Assembly: GCA_963575745.1 (NCBI GenBank)
Contig: CAUYUJ010021073.1
Location: 64,001-128,000 of the forward strand
Reading direction: 5' to 3'
Origin: Prorocentrum cordatum
Lineage: Eukaryota; Sar; Dinophyceae; Prorocentrales; Prorocentraceae
DNA: 64,000 bases
Position 1 is the stretch's first letter. Every line of letters starts with the position of its first letter. The position numbers were made by a program, and so were the translations under genes. Positions 42,087-52,649 of this stretch are shown piece after piece. Under the pieces are notes generated by a model. That model was not told where the DNA came from. It was given only the letters and a program-made list of their open reading frames with translations, and made no database searches.

Positions 42087-42565
42087 CCATGGAATCCTGC
42101 AGGACCCTGTAAGGATCCTAAAGGATTCCTATGGGGTTCCTCTGGAATCCTGTAGGACACTGTAGGGATCCTATAGGGCCCCCCTGGGATTCCTATAGGG
42201 TTGCTATGGAATGCGGTTGGGACCCTATAGGATTCCTATAGGAATTCAACGGCATCCTGAAGGACCCTGTAGGGATCCCATAGGATTCCAATAGTATTAC
42301 AATCGGATGCCTCTGGACTCCTGTGGGACCCTGTAGGGATCCTATAAGATTCCTATAGGGTTCCTATGGAATCCTGTAGGACACTGCAGGGATCCTATAG
42401 GGACCCAAAAGGACCCCAATAGGATCCCGATTGGAATCCTATGGAGTCCTGTAGGACCCTGTAAGGATTCGATAGGACCCCCATGGGATTCCTATCGGAA
42501 TCCGATGGAATCCTCTAGGACCCTGTAGGGATCCTATAGTATTCCAATAGGAGCCCCATAAAATC
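42087..42565. repeat. Palindrome-rich array, block 1
   Basis: Degenerate units built from ATGGAATCCTGTAGGACCCT, GTAGGGATCCTATAGGATTC and CTATAGGATTCC(A/T)AT. Nearly every unit holds a short palindrome (AGGATCCT, TCCTATAGGA). Unit spacing is irregular at 50-85 bp. Confidence 0.9.
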
Positions 42566-42734
42566 CCAATGGAATCCCACCAGCCCGCTGGGCGTCGGTG
42601 GTTTAGAGCGTGTCCTCTTCCACCCCTCCCTCTTCCCCTTCGGGGAGGGGTGTACCCCTCCCCCTACCCCCTCCCCACTGACCTGGACAGGAAGGGCGGG
42701 GAGCGGTCAGAGCGTCCAAAACGGCCTCGGCGAG

Positions 42735-43000
42735 GAAGCCAAAATCATTGATTTTACAATGGTGTTGGCCCCATGTTGGCCTTCTGAAGGGGGCAGGGCT
42801 AATTAAAGCTCCCCTCTTCTTTGAAGCCAAAATAACTGATGTTACTAAGGTTGTGGCCCCATTTTGGCCTTCTGAAGGGGGCAGCGCTAATTAAAGCTCT
42901 CCTCTTCTTTGAGGCCAAAATCATTGATGTTACTGAGGTTTTGGCCCCATGTTGGCCTTCTGAAGGGGGCAGCGCTAATTGAAGCTCCCCTCTTCTTTGA
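42735..43000. repeat. Three 88-bp tandem units
   Basis: CTTCTGAAGG recurs at 42781, 42869 and 42957, exactly 88 bp apart. Each unit reads GCCAAAATCATTGATGTTAC, then TTTTGGCCCCATGTTGGCC, TTCTGAAGGGGGCAGCGCTA and AAGCTCCCCTCTTCTTTG. Identity between units is high. Confidence 0.9.
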
Positions 43001-43009
43001 TCGATTTCC

Positions 43010-43160
43010 TCCAAGATGGCCCCAAGAAGCGCCCAGGAGGCACCAAGAGGCCCCAAGATGGCCCCAGATGGCCCCAAGAGGCCCCCAGGAGGCCCCCAAG
43101 AGGATCCCAAACGGCCCAAAGAGGCCCCCCCGAGGCACCCAAGACGCCGAAAAGCCCCTC
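43010..43160. repeat. CCCAAGAGGC-type dispersed repeat, copy 3
   Basis: Short copy (AAGATGGCCCCAAGAAGCGC, then GAGGCCCCAAGATGGCCCC) directly after the third 88-bp unit. Confidence 0.8.
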
Positions 43161-43204
43161 AGGACCCTCTACTCGCCTGGGCGTCGTTTCTGGACGGGCT
43201 GGTG

Positions 43205-45365
43205 GGGATACACGAAGCGTCTAGAATTCCTCTGGGAATCCTGTAGGACCCTGTAGTGACTTTATGGGATTGCAATGAGATTACAATAGGATTCCTATGG
43301 AATCCTGTAGGAGCCTGCAGGGATCCTATGGGTTCCCAAATGAGATGCCAATAGGATTCCTGTGGAATCCTGTATGCCACTGTAGGGGTCCCATAGCATT
43401 CCAATAATATTATTATAAAATTCAAATGGAATCCTGTAGGACCCTGTAGGGGCCCTATAGGATTCCCAATCGGATTCCTATAGGGTTCCTATGGAATCCT
43501 GCAGGACCCTGTAGGAACTCCATAAGATTTCCCATAGGATTCCAATAGTATTCCTACGAAATCCTCTAGGACCCTGTAGGGATCCTAAAGGATTTCCCAC
43601 CGGATTCCGATAGGGTTCCGATGGAATCCTGTAGGACCCTGCAGGGATCCTAGAAGCTTTTTCAAAGATTCCAATATGATTATCTAGGAATCCTGTAGGA
43701 CCCTGTAGGGACCCTATAGGATTCCTACAGGATTCAAATTAATTGCCTATGGAACCCTGTAGGGCACTGTAGGGATCCTATAGGGACCCAAATGGACCCC
43801 AATGGGATTCCGATTGGAATCCTATGGAATCCTGTCGGACCCTGTAGGGATTCTACAGGACCGCAATAAGATTCCTATTGGAATCCGATGGAATCCCCTA
43901 GGACCCTGAAGGGATCCTATAGGATTCCAATAGGAGCCCCATAGGATTCCAATGGAATGCCTATGGGATCCCGTAGGACCCTGTAGGGACCTTATGGGAT
44001 TGCAATGAGATTCCAATAGGACTCCTATGGAATCCTGTAGGACCCTGTCCGTACCCTATGGGCTTCCGACGAGATGCCAATATGATGCCCATGGAATCCT
44101 GTAGGACACTGTAGGGATCCCATCGGATGCCAATATTATTACAATCGGATTCCGATGGAATCCTGTAGGACCCTGTAGAGACCCGATAGGATTTCCAATC
44201 GGATTCCTGTAGGGTTCCTATGGAATCCCGCAGGACCCTGCAGGGACCCTATAGGATTCCCAATCAGATTCCCATGGGATTCCTATGAAATCCTCTAGGA
44301 CACTGTAGGGATCCTATAGGATTCCTACAGGATTCCAACTGTTTCCGATGGAATCCTGTAGGACGCTGCAGGGATCCTAGAGGTTTTCTCAAGGATTCCA
44401 ATATGATTATCATGGAATCCTGTAGGACCCTGTAGGAATCCGAAATGGATTCCTACAGGACTTCAATTGGTTTCCCATGGATTCCTGTAGGACCCTGCAG
44501 GGATCTTATAGGGACCCAAGAGGACCCCAATAGGATCCGATTGGAATCCTATGGAATCCTGTAGGACCCTGTAGGGATCCTAAAGGACCTCGATAGGATC
44601 CCTAGTGTAATAATATGGAATCCTGTAGGACCCTGTAGGGATCCTATAGGATTCCAATAGGAGTCCCATAAGATTCCAATTGAATTCCTATGGGGATCCT
44701 GTAGGACCATGTAGGGACCTTATGGGATTGCAATGAGATCCCAATAGGGTTCCTATGGAATCCTGTAGGACCCTCTAGGGACCCTATGGGTTTCCAATGA
44801 GATTCCAATGAAATTCCTATGGAATCCTGTAGGACACTGTAGGGATCCCATCGGATGCCAATACTATTATTACACTCGGATTCCGATGGGATCCTGTAGG
44901 ACCCTGTAGGGGACCCTATGGGATTTCCAATCAGATCCCGATAGGGTTCCTATGGAATCCTGTAGGACCCTGTCGGGACCCTATGGGATTTCCAATAGGA
45001 TTCCAATGGGATTCCTATGAAATCCTCTAGGACCCTGTAGGGACCGTATAGGATTCCTACAAGATTCAAATTCGTTTCCGATGGAATCCTGTAGGACCCT
45101 GCAGGGATCCTATAGGTTCTCTCAAGGATTCCAAAAGGATTCTCATGAAATCCTGTAGGACCCTGTAGGGATCCGAAAGGATTCCTACAGGATTCCAATT
45201 GGTTTCCTATGGACTCCTGTAGGACCCTGCAGGGATCCTATAGGATTCAAACAAGAGTCCTATAAGGTTAGGGATCCCGTAGAATTCCTATAGGAGACCT
45301 ATGGAATCCTGTAGGATGCTGTAGGAATCCTCGAATATTCAAAAAGAATTCCTACGGAATCCTTG
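43205..45365. repeat. Palindrome-rich array, block 2 (~2.2 kb)
   Basis: Continues block 1. The landmark GGAATCCTGTAGGACCCTGTA recurs about 30 times with 1-3 changes. Neighbouring words vary between TATAGGATTCCAATAGG, TACAGGATTCAAATT and TATAGGGACCCAAA. Minus-strand frames (GSLQGPTGFH-like) are shadows. Total array length with block 1 is about 2.6 kb. Confidence 0.92.
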
Positions 45366-45500
45366 AAAGGGGTGCGCCGAAATCAAGTTTCGGTGGAGCT
45401 CCCTGAGCCACGATCCTCGAGAGAGGTGCGCCGAAATCAAGCCTCGGTGGAGCTCCCTGTGGGGCCAGGGCAGCGATCCGTGAGAGGGGTGCGCCCTTTG
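45366..45500. repeat. Family E (89-bp satellite) relic, two short units
   Basis: GGGGTGCGCCGAAATCAAG, TTTCGGTGGAGCTCCCTGAG and again GAGGTGCGCCGAAATCAAGC, CTCGGTGGAGCTCCCTGTGG. These are shortened (~58-bp) versions of the 89-bp unit at 60.3 and 62.1 kb. Confidence 0.65.
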
Positions 45501-45689
45501 GGACCTGTATGGGATTCCGCAGCAGCCCCGGAAAGGACCTTCCGAGCAACGCCGCCGGGCCCTGCAGACCCCCGCAGCGGCCTGGCGAGGCCTCGTGGCG
45601 TTGCTCGGACCAGGGGCCCTGCGGGGCCCGTGCGTGGCCCCGTGGCGTTGCTCGGGGGGGGGTCGAGCAACGGGCCTCCAGTAGTGCCC

Positions 45690-45694
45690 TCGCG

Positions 45695-45747
<53 letters not shown>

Positions 45748-45874
45748 CCACAACAACCACAACAATCACAACAACAACGACAACGACGACGACGACGACG
45801 AACGACAACAACAATAACAACAACAACAACAACAACAACAACCACAACAACAACAACATCATCATCATCATTAC

Positions 45875-45907
<33 letters not shown>

Positions 45908-45912
45908 CATCG

Positions 45913-45953
<41 letters not shown>

Positions 45954-46015
45954 TCATCATCATCATCATCAACAACAACGACAACAACAACAACAACAAC
46001 AACAAACACAACAGC

Positions 46016-46059
<44 letters not shown>

Positions 46060-46860
46060 AATCAGCAGCAGCAGCAGCCACAACAGCAGCAGCAACAGCA
46101 ACGATATCACAACACCAACTACAGCAAAAAGGTCAGCATCAACAACAGCAGCAGCAGCAACAAAAAACGGAGCTATTAACAACACCAACAACCACAGAAC
46201 CGCCAACCACAAAAACAGCAGCAGCATCATCATCGCCAGCATCGTCAGCATCATCGTCCTATCTAATCAGAATCCCCTTCATCATCGGTATCATCATCAG
46301 CATCATCATCATCATCAGCATCAGCATCATCCTCATCATCATCATCATCTCTACCACCATCACCACCATCATTAGTATCAGCATCGTCATCAACGGCGAC
46401 AACAATAATAACAGCAGCATCAGCATCATCAGCAGTATCAGCAGCATCGTCAGCATCATCATCATCATCAGCAGCATAGTCAGAATCGCCTGCGTCAGCA
46501 TCATCATCGTCGTCATCATCATCAGTTTCATCATCGAAATTATCATCATCATAGTTGTCGTCATGCTCGCCATCGTAATCAGCAGCAGCATAAGCATCAT
46601 CATTATCGTCATCATCGTCAGCATCAGCATTACCATCATCATCAACAGCATCATCAAAATCATAAGCATCATCAGCATCATAAGCATCATCAGAACCGCG
46701 GTCATACTCCTCATCATCAGCATCAAAATCAGCATCAGTATCATCCGTATATTCCTCGTCATCCTCGTCCTTATCATTATCGTCCTCGTCATCCTCGGCA
46801 TCATCATCATCATCAGCCTCAGAATCAGAATCAGAACCATCATCATCATCCATCCCGTGC
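45690..46860. repeat. ~1.2-kb (AAC)n and (ATC)n compound microsatellite
   Basis: (AAC)n with ACG and CCA variants to 45858, (ATC)n to 45970, AAC/CAG to 46260, then ATC with CAG, GTC and AGC variants to 46850. Long Asp-, Met-, Ile- and Asn-rich frames are shadows. Confidence 0.95.
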
Positions 46861-46904
46861 CCTTCTGAAGAACTCCTCCTTGCCGCACCCCCAGACGCGT
46901 CAGT

Positions 46905-47560
46905 AGGGCGGGCTGGGCGTTTCGCCCGAGACTTCCCAGACATTTGTGATCCTGAAGCTGGAACTCTTGAAATGGTTTCGCAGATGGAGGACGGGTCCTC
47001 TTCATTCAAAACTCGGCTCTCGCCTGAGCGCCGAAAACATTCGTCCTAAATGGTTGCAGCAGTCTCACGGATGGAGGGCGGGTCCTTTTCAACATGTGGC
47101 TCTCGCCCTAGCGCCGCGCACATTCGTCTTGAAAGGCTGCAGCAGTCTCACGGATGGAGGGCGGGTCCTCTTCAACATGTGGCTCTCGCCCTGGCACCGC
47201 GCACATTCGTCTTGAAAGGTTGCAGCAGTTTCACGGATGGAGGGCAGGTCCTTTTCAACATGTGGCTCTCGCCCTAGCACCGCGCACATTCGTCTTTAAA
47301 GATTGCTGCAGCTTCACGGATAGAGGGCGGGTCCTTTCCAAAATGTTGCTCTCGCCTTAGCACCGCGCACAGTCGTCTTGAAAGGTTGCAGCAGTCTAAC
47401 GGATTGAGGGCGGATCCTCTTCAACATGTGGCTCTCGCCCTAGCGCCGCGCACATTCGTCTTAAAGGTTGCCGCAGTTTCGCGGAAGGAGGGCGGGTCCT
47501 TTCCAAAATGTTGCTCTCTCCTTAGCACCGCGTACATGCGTCTTAAAACTTCGCAGCAGG
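46905..47560. repeat. ~84-bp tandem array, copy 2 (about seven units)
   Basis: Starts with GGGCGTTTCGCCCGAGACTT as at 5900. Units read TCACGGATGGAGGGCGGGTC, CTTTTCAACATGTGGCTCTC, GCCCTAGCGCCGCGCACATT and GTCTTGAAAGGTTGCAGCAG, with starts near 46980, 47073, 47148, 47231, 47314, 47397 and 47480. It is more regular than copy 1. Confidence 0.92.
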
Positions 47561-47995
47561 TTCAAGGATTCGTATGGTCGAAGTCCCGGGAATGGTGTTC
47601 GGGCACGATCAGGGCGCGCCAGTGACATTGATTCGCGGTGTTGAAGTCCCAAGAATGTTCTGGTACGATTGAGGGTTGTGAGAAAGCCACATCATGTTGA
47701 TTCGCGGGTTTGAAGTCTCAGGTACGGTGTTTTGGCACGATTGAAGATTCTCAGACGCTTGTCCTCTAGTGGTCCATTTCCGCCATGAAAATCAATGATT
47801 TGAGGGACCTGTGAAAGGGAACTTCGAGGGAGGGTTTGTTGCAACATCGTTGATGCGTCTTGGGTTTACACAGGTCCTCCTCCGCATCCCAATCCTCATC
47901 CTCGCCCTCCTGGAAGAGGGCAAAAGGGACTCCTCCTCCTCCTCCTCCTCCTCCTCCTCCTCCTCCTCCTCCTCCTCCTCCTCCTCCTCCTCCTG
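47561..47995. repeat. Flank shared with 6541-6925, ending in (TCC)n
   Basis: Two near-repeats of GTTGAAGTCCCAAGAATG / TTTGAAGTCTCAGGTACGG with TGGCACGATT, then GGGAACTTCGAGGGAGGGTT, GGGTTTACACAGGTCCTCC and (TCC)20 at 47930-47994. Confidence 0.75.
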
Positions 47996-48164
47996 GGGGG
48001 GATTCGAGATTCAAGGTTCGAGGTTCTCAGGCGTTTCCCGCGGTCCTCGGGGCGGTTTTTTCCCCCCTCGGCGTGTCACCGGGGCGTTCGGGGGCTGCCC
48101 TGCCTCGTGCCGAACGGCCACCAGAGGTCTGAGTTTTGGCTGAGAAATCAGGGAAGGGAGGGGG

Positions 48165-48660
48165 GAGGGTTCGGCGGCAGCTCATGGGGGCATCCTATAC
48201 TATCTTGTCGGCTCTTGTGAGTCGACGCTAAATCGACGCCAGTCGACGCTAATCGACGCTGACCGACGGAATTACGAGGGTACATGATTGGCTACCGAAG
48301 GGGGGGGGGGGGGCGACGAAATCTGTACATATCCACTGCTTCCCGGCCAGGCCCATCCTGAACCCAGCAGCGGCGCATGCGCCACGCCCTCCTGGCTCCG
48401 CCGGGAGGCTCTGTACACAGCTCCGGGGCTCAGGATGGGCCTGGCACGGAAGCAGTGGACATTTCGGCGGCAACTCATGCGGGCGTCCTATCATACCATC
48501 TGGTCAACTCTTGCGAATCGACGCTGGTCGACGCTAAATCGACGCCTACGCAAAATCGACGCCAATCGACGCTAACCGATGCTAAATCGGCGCTGTCTCA
48601 TCGACTCCCAGACGCTAATCGACGCTAATCGACGCTAATCGACGCTAAGGACAGAATTAC
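48165..48660. repeat. Family F repeat, copies 2 and 3
   Basis: GGCGGCAGCTCATGGGGGCA (48173) and CGGCGGCAACTCATGCGGGC (48465). Each is followed by CCTAT...ACCATCT/ACTATCTTG, GCTCTTG(T/C)GA and AATCGACGCT decamers (48220-48270; 48515-48655). Between them lies a G-run of 14 (48300) and an inverted duplication: CTTCCCGGCCAGGCCCATCC (about 48340) and GGATGGGCCTGGCACGGAAG (about 48433). Confidence 0.75.
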
Positions 48661-48889
48661 GAGGGTACACAAGGCTCCCATGATTTGCCACCAAAGGATG
48701 TGTATAGATTCCGTCGCCCGAGGGGGGGGAGAACTCGGCTCCGACGGAGTCGAAGATCGCCGAGGCCCAGTGCGGCAGGACTCGCCCAACTCTCAACGAG
48801 GAAGTTCCTCGTTGACCGCTCTTGTCTTGGAGCTGGCATTCTTCAAAAGCATGTCACACTCCCCCCCCTCGGTCGAGAGGGTTCGGAGG

Positions 48890-49035
48890 AGTGAGGAACG
48901 AGGGGGGGGTGGAGGGAGTGCGGGGGGTAGGGGACTTTGAGGGAGGAGGGAGGAGGGAGGAGGGAGGGGGGGGGGGGGAAGAGGGAGGAGGGAAGGGGGA
49001 AGGGGGGAGCAGGGAAGAGAGGGAGAAGGCCCACC
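48890..49035. repeat. GGAGGGAGGAGG purine tract
   Basis: GA-rich with G-runs up to 12. Open frames here are Gly/Arg/Glu-rich shadows. Confidence 0.8.
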
Positions 49036-49199
49036 AGGAGCTCGACGAAGACCACCGAGGCCCTCCGAAGACCTCCGAAGAGGACTACAGCCTGCCGAGA
49101 GGGCCCCGAACCCCGAGCACCGCCGCCGGAGAACGCCGGGGGCCCCCGAACCCCGCCGACGCCAAAAGCCCACGAGGGCTTCTGGAAGGACCTCCAAAG

Positions 49200-49305
49200 A
49201 CCTCCTCCTCCTCCTCCTCCTCCTCCTCCTCCTCCTCCTCCTCCTCCTCCTCCTCCTCCTCCTCCTCCTCCTTCGCCTCCTCCTCCTTTTCCTCCTCCTC
49301 CTCAG
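49200..49305. repeat. (TCC)n microsatellite
   Basis: About 30 TCC units ending in TTTTCCTCC; followed by GTCAGGTCAGGTCAGGTC near 49345. Confidence 0.95.
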
Positions 49306-49639
49306 ACGGCCAAGAGGCCTCCGGAAACCGCGAAGACCGCCGGGGGTCAGGTCAGGTCAGGTCGGGCCTTGCGCGGAGCGCCGCGTGGGGCAAAGGAGAA
49401 GCGGAGATCCGTCGAGTGCCTTCGGCATCCTCTCCAGCTTATGGCAGTCAGCAGCCGCTCGCGTGCCGCACCAGCCTGCGAGAGGAGGTCGTGAGCGAGG
49501 CACGCGCGCGAGGACTTCCGTGCAGTTGCGTAGCACGACGTGCCCGACTTAACCCCAGTAGCGAATCCGCAGATTCTTGGGTGGCTTGGGCTGTCAGGCC
49601 ACAATCGGCGATCGGTGGCGAGTGGGGGATCGACACATA

Positions 49640-49833
49640 CTCGGGAGCGGCCAAGAGGGGGGTGCCCAAGAGGGGGAGTGCAAATCATGACCGGCGGCAT
49701 GTGCGCGGCCCAGGGGGGGGCAAGGGCACGTAATGGAATAAGAGGGAGCGCCATGAAATCTGGGGAAATATCATGGCCCACGCCATGGTATCCACCCCCC
49801 CCGAGTCATCACCCCCCTCTTTGCCGCCCCTAG
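49640..49833. mobile_element. 194-bp MITE-like element, copy 2
   Basis: Left end CTCGGGAGCGGCCAAGAGGG, right end complementary (CCCCCTCTTTGCCGCCCCTAG). The interior is shared with copy 1 at 8404 (GTGCAAATCATGACCGGCGG, CATGTGCGCGGCCCAG, ATCTGGGGAAATATCATGGC). The central inverted repeat has one change here (GCCATGGTAT). No matching flanking duplication was seen. Confidence 0.8.
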
Positions 49834-49960
49834 TCCTCCTCCTCAAAATCGACCCTAGTCCTACTCTTCCTCCTCCTCCTCCTCCTCCTCCTCCTCCTCC
49901 TCCTCCTCCTCCCAGTTTCTTTTTTACTCCCCTCTCCTCATCCTCCTCTTCCTGTTCCAT

Positions 49961-49999
49961 GTGTTCCCCGAAGGGTTCACCAACGGATTCGGGGAACAC
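49961..49999. repeat. 39-bp hairpin repeat, copy 2 (perfect stem)
   Basis: GTGTTCCCCGAA and TTCGGGGAACAC pair perfectly (12 bp) around a 15-base loop. Followed by TGGCCAAGCTCTGACG, as in other copies. Confidence 0.85.
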
Positions 50000-50063
50000 G
50001 TGGTCCAAGAATTTGGCCAAGCTCTGACGCTCTGGCGTCCTCATTGAACTCGTTCTCGCCCAC

Positions 50064-50102
50064 GTGTTCCCTGAAATCTGACCAAACAAACTCGGGGAAC
50101 AC
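50064..50102. repeat. 39-bp hairpin repeat, copy 3
   Basis: GTGTTCCCTGAA...CTCGGGGAACAC, same 39-bp length, stem with mismatches beyond the outer eight pairs. Confidence 0.8.
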
Positions 50103-50335
50103 ATTGTCCAGTATTCAGACACCGAGCAAATTGTCTTGCAAAGCCAGACACGAAACCCCTCTGAACTTTAGTAGCCGTACAACACTATTATGTTATGTCG
50201 AGGCCTTCAAAACATCTTTCAATGTTTATGGCCACCCCGTTACTTAAGGCGACCCCACATACTGTTCAAAGCGGCCCCGTCAAGTACCGTGAGCGAGACC
50301 AGATCGAAGTCCTCACGGCGGTCATTATCACCCTC

Positions 50336-50374
50336 GTGTTCCTCGAAAGCTTTCGAACACAACTCGGAGAACAC
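50336..50374. repeat. 39-bp hairpin repeat, copy 4
   Basis: GTGTTCCTCGAA...CTCGGAGAACAC. Followed by CAACGTTCCGACACGTAGGC, matching CAACGTTCTGCCACATAGGC after copy 5. Confidence 0.75.
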
Positions 50375-50439
50375 ATAGGCCAATAGACAGGACAAGTTGT
50401 AGTCACAACGTTCCGACACGTAGGCTCGTCCAGAAAAGC

Positions 50440-50775
50440 AGGAGGCCTCCAAGATGGCCCCATGATGGCCCAAGAGGCCCATAAAAAGACCCCAAGAGAG
50501 CCTCAACAGCTACGGAGAGACCATACAGGACCTCAAAGTCTACGAAAGATTCCTCCAAAACGGCCAAGATTGCCTCCAAAACGGTCCCAAGACGCCTCCA
50601 AGACGGCCTGCACGGCCCAAAATGGCATCCGAGAAGAGTCCAAGACGGCCAAGATGGCCCCAAGAGGCCCCAAGATAACCCCAATATGGCCTCCAAGACG
50701 GTCCCAAGATGCCTCCAAAACCGCCAAGATGGCCCAATAGAGCTCAAGAGTGCGTCAAGAGGCTCTCAAGAGGCC
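50440..50775. repeat. CCCAAGAGGC-type dispersed repeat, copy 4
   Basis: CCAAGATGGCCCCATGATGG, then AAAACGGCCAAGATTGCCTC and ACGGTCCCAAGA units, ending at a TCC tract that leads into hairpin copy 5. Confidence 0.85.
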
Positions 50776-50826
50776 TTCTCCTCCCTCTCATGTTTCCTCC
50801 TCCTCCTCCTCTTCCTACTCCCCCCC

Positions 50827-50865
50827 GTGTTCCCCGAAGGCTTTCCAAACCGACTCTGGGAACAC
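50827..50865. repeat. 39-bp hairpin repeat, copy 5
   Basis: GTGTTCCCCGAA...CTCTGGGAACAC. Followed by TTGGCCAAGCTCTAACCC and a GGCAGGGGGCGGCGGTGATC tail that matches the tail after copy 1. Confidence 0.8.
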
Positions 50866-51124
50866 ATGGTCAGATAGCTTGGCCAAGCTCTAACCCAACG
50901 TTCTGCCACATAGGCGTTTCCAGAAAGGCAGGGGGCGGCGGTGATCCGCCGTAGGCGTCTTCGATACGGACGGAAATAACATCCCAGGTGACGGCAGTAC
51001 TTCGCTGCGAATACAATCGAAAGTTCAAGTTCGCAACGAAAATAAACACTAAACCCGATGATTGGCGTCACATTAAAGCTCCATCGTCAGCACAAGAATT
51101 AGCACCAACATGAAGATACTACAT

Positions 51125-52020
51125 CAAACCAAAGAAAAAACTCACACTAACCATGACACGTAAACGGGAAACGAGGCAGCAAAATCAAACAGACAAGTAA
51201 ACAGGAAAATTGAACAGGAAAGTGAACAGGAAACTTAAGCAGAACATTGAACAGGAAGCTGGAGCACGAAATCAAGAAAGAAATTGAACAAGAAATATTA
51301 AGCACGGAAGCTGGACACAGAAACCAAGCAAGAAAATTAAGTAAGAAATGGTTAACCAGGAAAATTAAGCCAGCAAGTGAAGCAGATGCTCAAGGAGGAA
51401 ATCAAGCAGGAAAAATAAGCAGGGAAATCAAGCAGGAAAGCTGAGCCAATGCTACTTTGAGAATTAGCTTAGGCGTTAAATTCAGCGCTACTTAGGCGCC
51501 ACACGCCACAACGAATTTAGGCCCTGAATTATAAACCATGCTTGATTCCTAGATCAGCGGCAAGGCAATTTTCATCCGGGCTACACAGAGGTACCCGCGA
51601 AGTAACGTCGCTAACTTCCTTCTTGTTCTGACATACGCAAGGTATGCCCAAATTAGCGATAAATCAGCGGCGATGATTAGCGACGTCACTGAGGACATAT
51701 ATCGCCGCCAACATTAGCGGAGCCTTCTTAGTTCATACTACTATTTGAAAGGCAAAACTTAAGCAAGGAAATGAAGCAGCGAAATCCGGCAGGATACTTA
51801 CGCAGGACACGAAGCAGGACAATGAACCAGGGAAACTAAGCCGAAAGTTCAGCAATTCCGCATGGACATTAAACAGGAAAGTAAGCAGTAAAATCAAGTA
51901 GGAAATCAAATAGTAAACTTAAGCAAGGAATCCAGCAGAAGCAGAAAATCCAGCAGGAACATTAAGCCGGAAACTGAGAGCGAAAGTAATCAGGAAACGA
52001 GGCAGCGTCGTAGATCTCAA
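51125..52020. repeat. AT-richer region with degenerate AGCAGGAAA units
   Basis: Units of about 13 bp (AGCAGGAAAATTA, GAACAGGAAACTT) are clear at 51170-51450 and 51760-52010. The stretch between (51450-51750) repeats ATTAGCG(A/G) and GGCG(C/A)CA words. Base composition is much less GC-rich than the rest. No gene is seen. Confidence 0.65.
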
Positions 52021-52435
52021 AGTAAACCTGACAAGCTGATGATGCATTAACTGTCGAATTCACACATGAAAATTAACATCGGGTCGCGCCTAAAACCTAC
52101 ACTACACTAACAACTTTGATTGGACGTCATGAAAATATCGGTATGTCATTTCACGTCGACATCACAACGGGAAACTTGGGGGTTAGCCTGCAACCTGCTC
52201 CTGACATGGACTAGGAACCGCACCCTGTCTACAGGGATTGCCTACTATGCATGATAAACGGCTACGCGTCGGCAGTGTGGCGCCCAAGGGCACGTGACAC
52301 ACAAAACGAGGAGACATACATCCGACCAAGAAAAGGGGAAAATCAAACATAAATTAACCTGGCGAAAGACCCAACCATATGCAGTCGTGGGTACCGTCGT
52401 TGTATACGCCGCATTCGGTAAAGCTCCCTATGTCG
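52021..52435. other. No recognisable gene
   Basis: Balanced base composition, no repeat and no domain on either strand. Confidence 0.35.
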
Positions 52436-52640
52436 ACATGAAGCGTGCGAGGGGTGGGCTGGCGTTTGGGCCTTCGGTGGAGCCCCTTGTGGGGCCCCGA
52501 AACGTGTGCGGGGTGTGCTGAAATGGGCGCGATGGGCGCATGCGAGCGCTGGCGTTCGGGCCTTCGGTGAAGCTCCGTATGGGGCCACGAAACCTGTCTC
52601 TTCAAAACGAGGACCCAACACCACAGGGTGGTTGGAAAAC
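52436..52640. repeat. Family E short copy (two units) with its 3' flank
   Basis: GGGCCTTCGGTGGAGCCCCT, CGAAACGTGTGCGGGGTGTG, then CGCATGCGAGCGCTGGCG, TTCGGTGAAGCTCCGTATGG. The flank GTCTCTTCAAAACGAGGA, CCAACACCACAG, GTGGTTGGAAA recurs at 61249 after the larger array. Confidence 0.8.
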
Positions 52641-52649
52641 AACAACGGC

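Larger units (their letters stand above)
42566..43204. repeat. Insert splitting the palindrome-rich array
   Basis: Holds a TA(C/G)CCCCTCC block with imperfect inverted repeats, three 88-bp tandem units and a CCCAAGA-type block. The array resumes at 43205 with the same units, so this 640-bp segment was inserted or retained within it. Confidence 0.7.

Noticed and set aside
42087-45365. Possible coding sequence in minus frames of the palindrome-rich array
   Set aside because: Short frames of repeated G-S-L-Q-G-P-like residues mirror the repeat unit and start at random units.
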